Assembly (NCBI GenBank): GCA_029557025.1
Contig: JAKPRU010001097.1
Location: forward strand, 1-10,070
DNA: 10,070 nucleotides
From: Candidatus Omnitrophota bacterium
GTDB lineage: Bacteria; Hinthialibacterota; Hinthialibacteria; Hinthialibacterales; JAKPRU01
Direction of reading: 5' to 3'
A program made the translations under genes and the position numbers. How positions within the stretch are numbered: position 1 is the stretch's first letter; every line of letters starts with the position of its first letter. Under the pieces are notes generated by a model. It did no database searches and had not been told where the DNA came from. It saw only the letters and a list, made by a program, of their open reading frames with translations. Positions 6,915-10,070 of the stretch are shown one piece after another.

Positions 6915-8116
6915 TCTTCATTCTTCACGGGCGGTTGGACCGGACCTTCTTCAACAACCCGGGCATACGCCTGTTCCAGTTTTTCACCGATGATATCCAG
7001 GTGGTGGTTCTGCTCTACATATTGTCGTGCCTGCATTCCCAGTTTGGCGCGGAATTCCGGATTGTTGACCAATTGAACGATGGCCTCCGCAAATTGCGCC
7101 GGATTTTCCGCGATAATGACCTCTTCATTGTGACGGACACCCAGGCCCTCGCATCCCAGCGCAGTGGTCACAACGGCCATTCCCGCCGCCATGGCCTCCA
7201 GGAGTTTATTTCGCACGCCGGCTCCCACACGCAGCGGGCAGACATAAACATCCTCCTGATACAGATGGTCTGCCATCCGCTTCACGTTCGCTTTCACAAT
7301 CAGGCCCATCTTATCGTTCAGGTTGCTGATTTCCGGGGTCGGGCGTGCGCCGATGATCTCCGTCTTAATCCCGCCGAGGCGCATCCGGACACGGGGCCAG
7401 ATTTCCTCTTTGTAATAGCGGATGGCATCAATGTTGGGAAAATAGAACAGACTGCCGGTGATTATACAACGGGGCAGCGCCACATTGCCGCGAGTCCGAG
7501 GCAGAAACTCTTCCGTGTTAACTCCATTCTGAATAATCTCGATCGGCGCGGAGGGATGGTCCTGCTGAAATCGCGCCAGGTCCACATCGGAACACAGCAG
7601 ACCCAGATTTACATGTTCCAGAATCTTCGTTTCGTAACGGGGGATCGTAGCCAGGTCGTAGCCGTCCACGATCCGATCCAGAAAACGGATCCGGTAAGGC
7701 ATACTGCGTTCCAGGTACAACGCCATGGAGTCGGTGAAGTCGATCAGCTTGGGTACACCCGGCAGATCGATCGCGTATTGCCCCATGCGCATTCGGTCGA
7801 AATGGATCACATCCACTGTATGATTCCGGACAAAATCTCGCAGCGCCATCCGCAATTGTGAGGACCGACACCACCCCACTCGCAGCGGTTCACCCCGGAA
7901 TATGGAGAAAAAGGCCGAGACTACACCGCCGGGCCGGAACGCTTTCGCATTCGCGCCCAATTTCGCAATCCGGACCGTGTCATCCATGGTCTGAACCGGC
8001 AACTGAAGCGCCAGGACATCCACCTGATGACGCTTCGCCAGGTAGCGCAAGAAATTAAAGGGACGTCGCCCATCCGTCTCCGTCGGTATGACGGGTGTCA
8101 CAAAAAGTATTCTCAT
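6899..8116 (-). CDS. Glycosyltransferase, GT-B fold, GT4-like
   Basis: About 405 residues, probably adding a sugar from a nucleotide-sugar donor to a cell-surface glycan or exopolysaccharide on the cytosolic side of the membrane. The N-terminus MRILFVTPVIPTETDGRRPF is a typical acceptor-domain opening. The donor half has NGVNTEEF (197-204), ITGSLFYFPNIDA (219-231) and PLRVGAGVRNKLLEAMAAG (294-312), the last ending in the glutamate-containing loop that holds the donor nucleotide in this family. It recalls the glycosyltransferases found in exopolysaccharide (Stp1-like, TIGR03087) loci, but no such locus is present. I chose ATG 8114-8116 because the family motif starts there; an in-frame ATG at 8156-8158 would add 14 residues. 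Neither has a good ribosome binding site. Its stop overlaps the convergent mlaE by 16 bases. The C-terminal tail (about 387-405) is charged and proline-containing. Confidence 0.88.
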   Translation of the reverse strand: MRILFVTPVIPTETDGRRPFNFLRYLAKRHQVDVLALQLPVQTMDDTVRIAKLGANAKAFRPGGVVSAFFSIFRGEPLRVGWCRSSQLRMALRDFVRNHTVDVIHFDRMRMGQYAIDLPGVPKLIDFTDSMALYLERSMPYRIRFLDRIVDGYDLATIPRYETKILEHVNLGLLCSDVDLARFQQDHPSAPIEIIQNGVNTEEFLPRTRGNVALPRCIITGSLFYFPNIDAIRYYKEEIWPRVRMRLGGIKTEIIGARPTPEISNLNDKMGLIVKANVKRMADHLYQEDVYVCPLRVGAGVRNKLLEAMAAGMAVVTTALGCEGLGVRHNEEVIIAENPAQFAEAIVQLVNNPEFRAKLGMQARQYVEQNHHLDIIGEKLEQAYARVVEEGPVQPPVKNEDQGMK

Positions 8117-8193
8117 CTTGCCGTTGATTTCGCGTGAGATCCGTCTATCCTCAATCATTTAAGCGCAACTCAAATCGAAATGGGAGAGAGACT

Positions 8194-8844
8194 GTGGGCG
8201 AACGGATTCTCGTGATTCAACGCGAGGCCCTCCCGGCAGGATTGCCCCGAAAGGGATTCTGGACCTGCCCTGAAAAGGCAGCATTGGATTCAATGCAGAC
8301 CCATCGGTTCCTGGACCGCACCCCCGCCGAAAAAGACCCTTCTTTCAAGCAGATTATTCCATATATCGTGCTTCGTTGCGGCAATTCCGTCTTCCGATAT
8401 TGGCGGACAAAAAAAGCCGGGGAGTCACGCCTTCACCATCTCTATTCCATTGGTGTCGGGGGACATATCAATGAACGCGATGTCAACCTGTTCAGCTCGT
8501 CGGTGGATGAAGTTCTGAAAGAAGCCGCCATGCGCGAATTGCGGGAGGAAGTGGTTGTTCCCATGGGAAGCCGCCCGCATTTCGAGGGACTATTGAATGA
8601 TGATGAAACGGAAGTCGGTCAGGTGCATCTCGGAATGGTTTTCTCCTGCGAGGTGGATCGAGTGAAAGTCGCCATTCGTGAAACCGGCGCTCTCGCCAGG
8701 GGAGAATGGATACAATCCCACGAACTTCCCGATGGCGTGGACTATGAAACCTGGTCGGAAATCCTGATTCGAGACTGGCTCCTGGCGGACCGGTCCGAAG
8801 ACGGGTTTGAGCCTGCCCCGCCAGGGCCGAAAATGGTCCAATAA
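8194..8844 (+). CDS. NUDIX-domain hydrolase-like protein
   Basis: 216 residues, read from GTG 8194-8196 because GGGAG (8182-8186) sits 7 bases ahead and the protein then opens GERILVIQREALP, as its relatives do. An in-frame ATG at 8134 would add 20 unlikely residues inside the divergent gene. NUDIX enzymes cleave nucleoside diphosphates linked to another group, using a divalent metal held by an RExxEE helix. Here E106, then seven residues, then RELREEV (114-120) give the catalytic helix, and SIGVGGHIN (85-93) is the preceding glycine loop. The loop-to-helix distance is about 10 residues longer than the usual G-x5-E. PSFKQIIPYIVL (49-60), YWRTKKAGESRLHHLYS (69-85) and a C-terminal EWIQSHEL segment match an uncharacterised subgroup with this longer insert. 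The substrate is unknown. It diverges from the glycosyltransferase. Confidence 0.85.
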   Translation: MGERILVIQREALPAGLPRKGFWTCPEKAALDSMQTHRFLDRTPAEKDPSFKQIIPYIVLRCGNSVFRYWRTKKAGESRLHHLYSIGVGGHINERDVNLFSSSVDEVLKEAAMRELREEVVVPMGSRPHFEGLLNDDETEVGQVHLGMVFSCEVDRVKVAIRETGALARGEWIQSHELPDGVDYETWSEILIRDWLLADRSEDGFEPAPPGPKMVQ

Positions 8845-8901
8845 TTGCTTCCAAAAATGTGAGCGTTACTGGGACAACCGGTAGGGCGTTTTGTACGCGG
8901 T

Positions 8902-8925
8902 GCAACCCATTTTCGGTTGCCGAAA
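8902..8925 (+). promoter_or_regulatory. Two mutually exclusive hairpins upstream of a small gene
   Basis: GCAACC (8902-8907) can pair with GGTTGC (8915-8920) around 7 bases. TTTCGG (8911-8916) can pair with CCGAAA (8920-8925) around 3 bases. The two stems share bases 8915-8916 and 8920, so only one can form at a time. They lie between the NUDIX stop (8844) and the 32-codon gene (start 8956). This could be a leader switch, the transcript end of the NUDIX gene, or coincidence; no T run follows either stem. Confidence 0.3.
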
Positions 8926-8955
8926 TCTTCTACCTTGAAGGATGAGGTTCGTATC

Positions 8956-9054
8956 ATGACATCCTATGCAAGAGATATGTGTTTTATTCTGGCGTTTGTG
9001 TTTGTCGCCACGGCGGGCCTGGTTGGCCTGGGCATTGAACTGATCGGCGGGTAG
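8956..9054 (+). CDS. Small single-span membrane protein, 32 residues
   Basis: ATG 8956-8958 to TAG 9052-9054. A good ribosome binding site (AAGGATGAGG, 8938-8947) lies 8 bases ahead. The product is a short polar start (MTSYARD), then a continuous hydrophobic stretch from about residue 8 to 27 (ILAFVFVATAGLVGLGI at 11-27), then Glu28 and a Leu-Ile-Gly-Gly end. Gly21, Gly24 and Gly26 give a small-residue face that could pack against another helix. This is the size and shape of known bacterial small membrane proteins, many of which modulate a larger transporter, oxidase or sensor, but I recognise no family. A 5-codon frame (ATG 8942) overlaps its start at ATGA. A weak hairpin followed by T's lies just after it. 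Translation signals, hydrophobicity and position support it; no homology can be checked here. Confidence 0.6.
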   Translation: MTSYARDMCFILAFVFVATAGLVGLGIELIGG

Positions 9055-9068
9055 CTGACACACCGCTC

Positions 9069-9088
9069 AAACATCGCTTTATGTTTTT
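9069..9088 (+). terminator. Weak terminator-like hairpin after the small gene
   Basis: AAACAT (9069-9074) pairs with ATGTTT (9081-9086) around CGCTTT, and the T's continue to 9088, giving five T's in a row. The stem is A+T-rich, so it is weak, but it is the only hairpin near this point with a T run in the direction of the small gene, 15 bases after its stop. The rest of 9055-9179 shows nothing else I can support. Confidence 0.3.
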
Positions 9089-9179
9089 ACGGACTGAGTT
9101 CCTGCAAATGGCTCTGGAGCACGCCCTTTCTTCCGCTTCGTACACCGGTCCGATTTGTCCATTGTATTCGCTGCAACCC

Positions 9180-10070
9180 TTACAGCGCACGGAAGCTGGG
9201 GACACTCGATGCCCCATATTCGCGCAAAAGGGCCTGCAAGCGCTTCTCCATTTCTATTCGAACTTCAAATGAAGCTGCGTTCTCAATCAGATTGACCATC
9301 TCGCGCGGATCGTCTTTCAGTTTATACAGCTCGTTTAAATCGAAAATCCCGTGGTACCACATATACTTGTATTCATCGGTGCGAACGCCCAGAACCGTCG
9401 GAGTCTGCGGAAATGATTCTTCCCAGAAATACTCATAGAGAAACGCATCCCGCCATTCCGGCTGTTCACCACGCGCGAGCGGCAGAAAAGATTTCCCCTG
9501 GACCGTATTGGGAATGGAGAGTCCGGCCGCATCCAGAATGGTCGGCGCGACATCGAGATTCAACACCATCTGCTTGTTGCGCCGCCCCGCCGGAATCATC
9601 TCCGGGCAATGGGCGATCATTGGAACACGAATGGATTCCTCATACATGCACCGCTTGTCGATCAGGCCGTGCTCTCCGAAAAGAAATCCGTTGTCTCCCA
9701 TGAATAGAATCAGCGTGGAGTCCAAGAGGCCGATATCTTCCAGCGTTTTCATCACCTCTCCAACACTGTCATCCACGCTGAGCATGGTTCGGTTATAGCC
9801 GAGAATAAATTCGTCATACGTGATCGTGTCGTGATACATGTAATCTACGCCGTGCCAGCTATGCCGTTGCCGACGGACCCAGCGTGGTTTCCCGGCGTAA
9901 TTCTCTTCCGTATCCGCCATGGAAGCAGGACGCGGAATTGTCACATCCGCGTAGGCGTTTTTGTGACGTTCCGGCGGCTCGAACATCGCATGTACTGCCT
10001 TGTGGGAGAGATACAGGCAGAACGGCGCATTGCGTTCTTTGCGCAGCCATTCCACCGCGTATTCGGTCAG
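9180..10070 (-). CDS. Sulfatase (arylsulfatase/choline-sulfatase superfamily), C-terminal part
   Basis: Runs off the right edge; 296 residues are visible, counting five codons before a GTG at 10053-10055 that is not a real start. It belongs to the formylglycine-dependent sulfatases, which hydrolyse sulfate esters of sugars or small molecules and usually act outside the cytoplasm. Visible (fragment numbering): LSHKAVHAMFEPPERH (22-36) with the conserved Lys-x-x-His, LILFMGDNGFLFGEHG (120-135) with the metal-binding Asp-Asn at 126-127, the catalytic-site Lys139 (LIDKRCMYEESIRVPM), LDVAPTILDAAGL (173-185) and the C-terminal LYKLKDDPREMVNL (248-261). The formylglycine site (C/S-x-P-x-R) and signal peptide lie beyond the edge. 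The short C-terminus resembles iduronate-2-sulfatase or heparan-type sulfatases (S1_7/S1_8-like), but the substrate cannot be fixed. It converges on the small membrane gene. Confidence 0.93.
   Translation of the reverse strand: MTEYAVEWLRKERNAPFCLYLSHKAVHAMFEPPERHKNAYADVTIPRPASMADTEENYAGKPRWVRRQRHSWHGVDYMYHDTITYDEFILGYNRTMLSVDDSVGEVMKTLEDIGLLDSTLILFMGDNGFLFGEHGLIDKRCMYEESIRVPMIAHCPEMIPAGRRNKQMVLNLDVAPTILDAAGLSIPNTVQGKSFLPLARGEQPEWRDAFLYEYFWEESFPQTPTVLGVRTDEYKYMWYHGIFDLNELYKLKDDPREMVNLIENAASFEVRIEMEKRLQALLREYGASSVPSFRAL

Noticed and set aside
6776..7861. 361-codon plus-strand frame over the glycosyltransferase
   Set aside because: Antisense to the glycosyltransferase, which has clear motifs; this product has none.
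9081..9272. 63-codon plus-strand frame
   Set aside because: Starts inside the terminator-like hairpin and runs antisense into the sulfatase gene; no ribosome binding site.

Overview
This is a 10 kb chromosomal stretch of about 55% G+C, dense with intact genes and with no rRNA, tRNA, CRISPR array, phage or insertion sequence. It suggests a Gram-negative (diderm), probably uncultured bacterium. The support is an MlaE-type lipid-transport permease, a large exported parvulin-like chaperone, a CreD membrane protein, the end of an MsbA-like ABC exporter and a sulfatase. No gene fixes the phylum. Arylsulfatases and this style of gene mosaic are common in PVC/FCB-related and candidate phyla, but that is only an impression.

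Layout. Bases 2-139 (+) are the last 45 codons of an ABC exporter. It converges on a minus-strand series read from right to left: an exported double-parvulin protein (2996-4855), creD (1243-2592) and panC (251-1117). A 246-base divergent region (about 4886-5131) holds several adjacent small inverted repeats that look like dispersed intergenic repeats. From it, reading right, come trxB (5132-6046) and mlaE (6090-6914), probably cotranscribed. mlaE converges with, and by 16 bases overlaps, a minus-strand glycosyltransferase (6899-8116). The glycosyltransferase diverges from an unusual NUDIX protein (8194-8844). A short unit follows, with alternative hairpins and a well-supported 32-codon single-span membrane protein (8956-9054) that gene finders would normally miss. 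The right edge is the C-terminal 296 codons of a sulfatase (minus strand).

The genes do not form one pathway. They serve coenzyme A precursor synthesis (PanC), thiol redox (TrxB), envelope lipid transport (MlaE, the ABC exporter), envelope protein folding (parvulin-like protein), an envelope protein of unknown mechanism (CreD), glycan synthesis (glycosyltransferase) and sulfate-ester cleavage (sulfatase). The shared theme is the cell envelope. I see no clear new defence or mobile system. The items most worth a second look are the 32-aa membrane protein and its leader, the internally duplicated parvulin protein that appears to lack catalytic histidines, the composite intergenic repeats before trxB, and the NUDIX protein with an insertion inside its signature.
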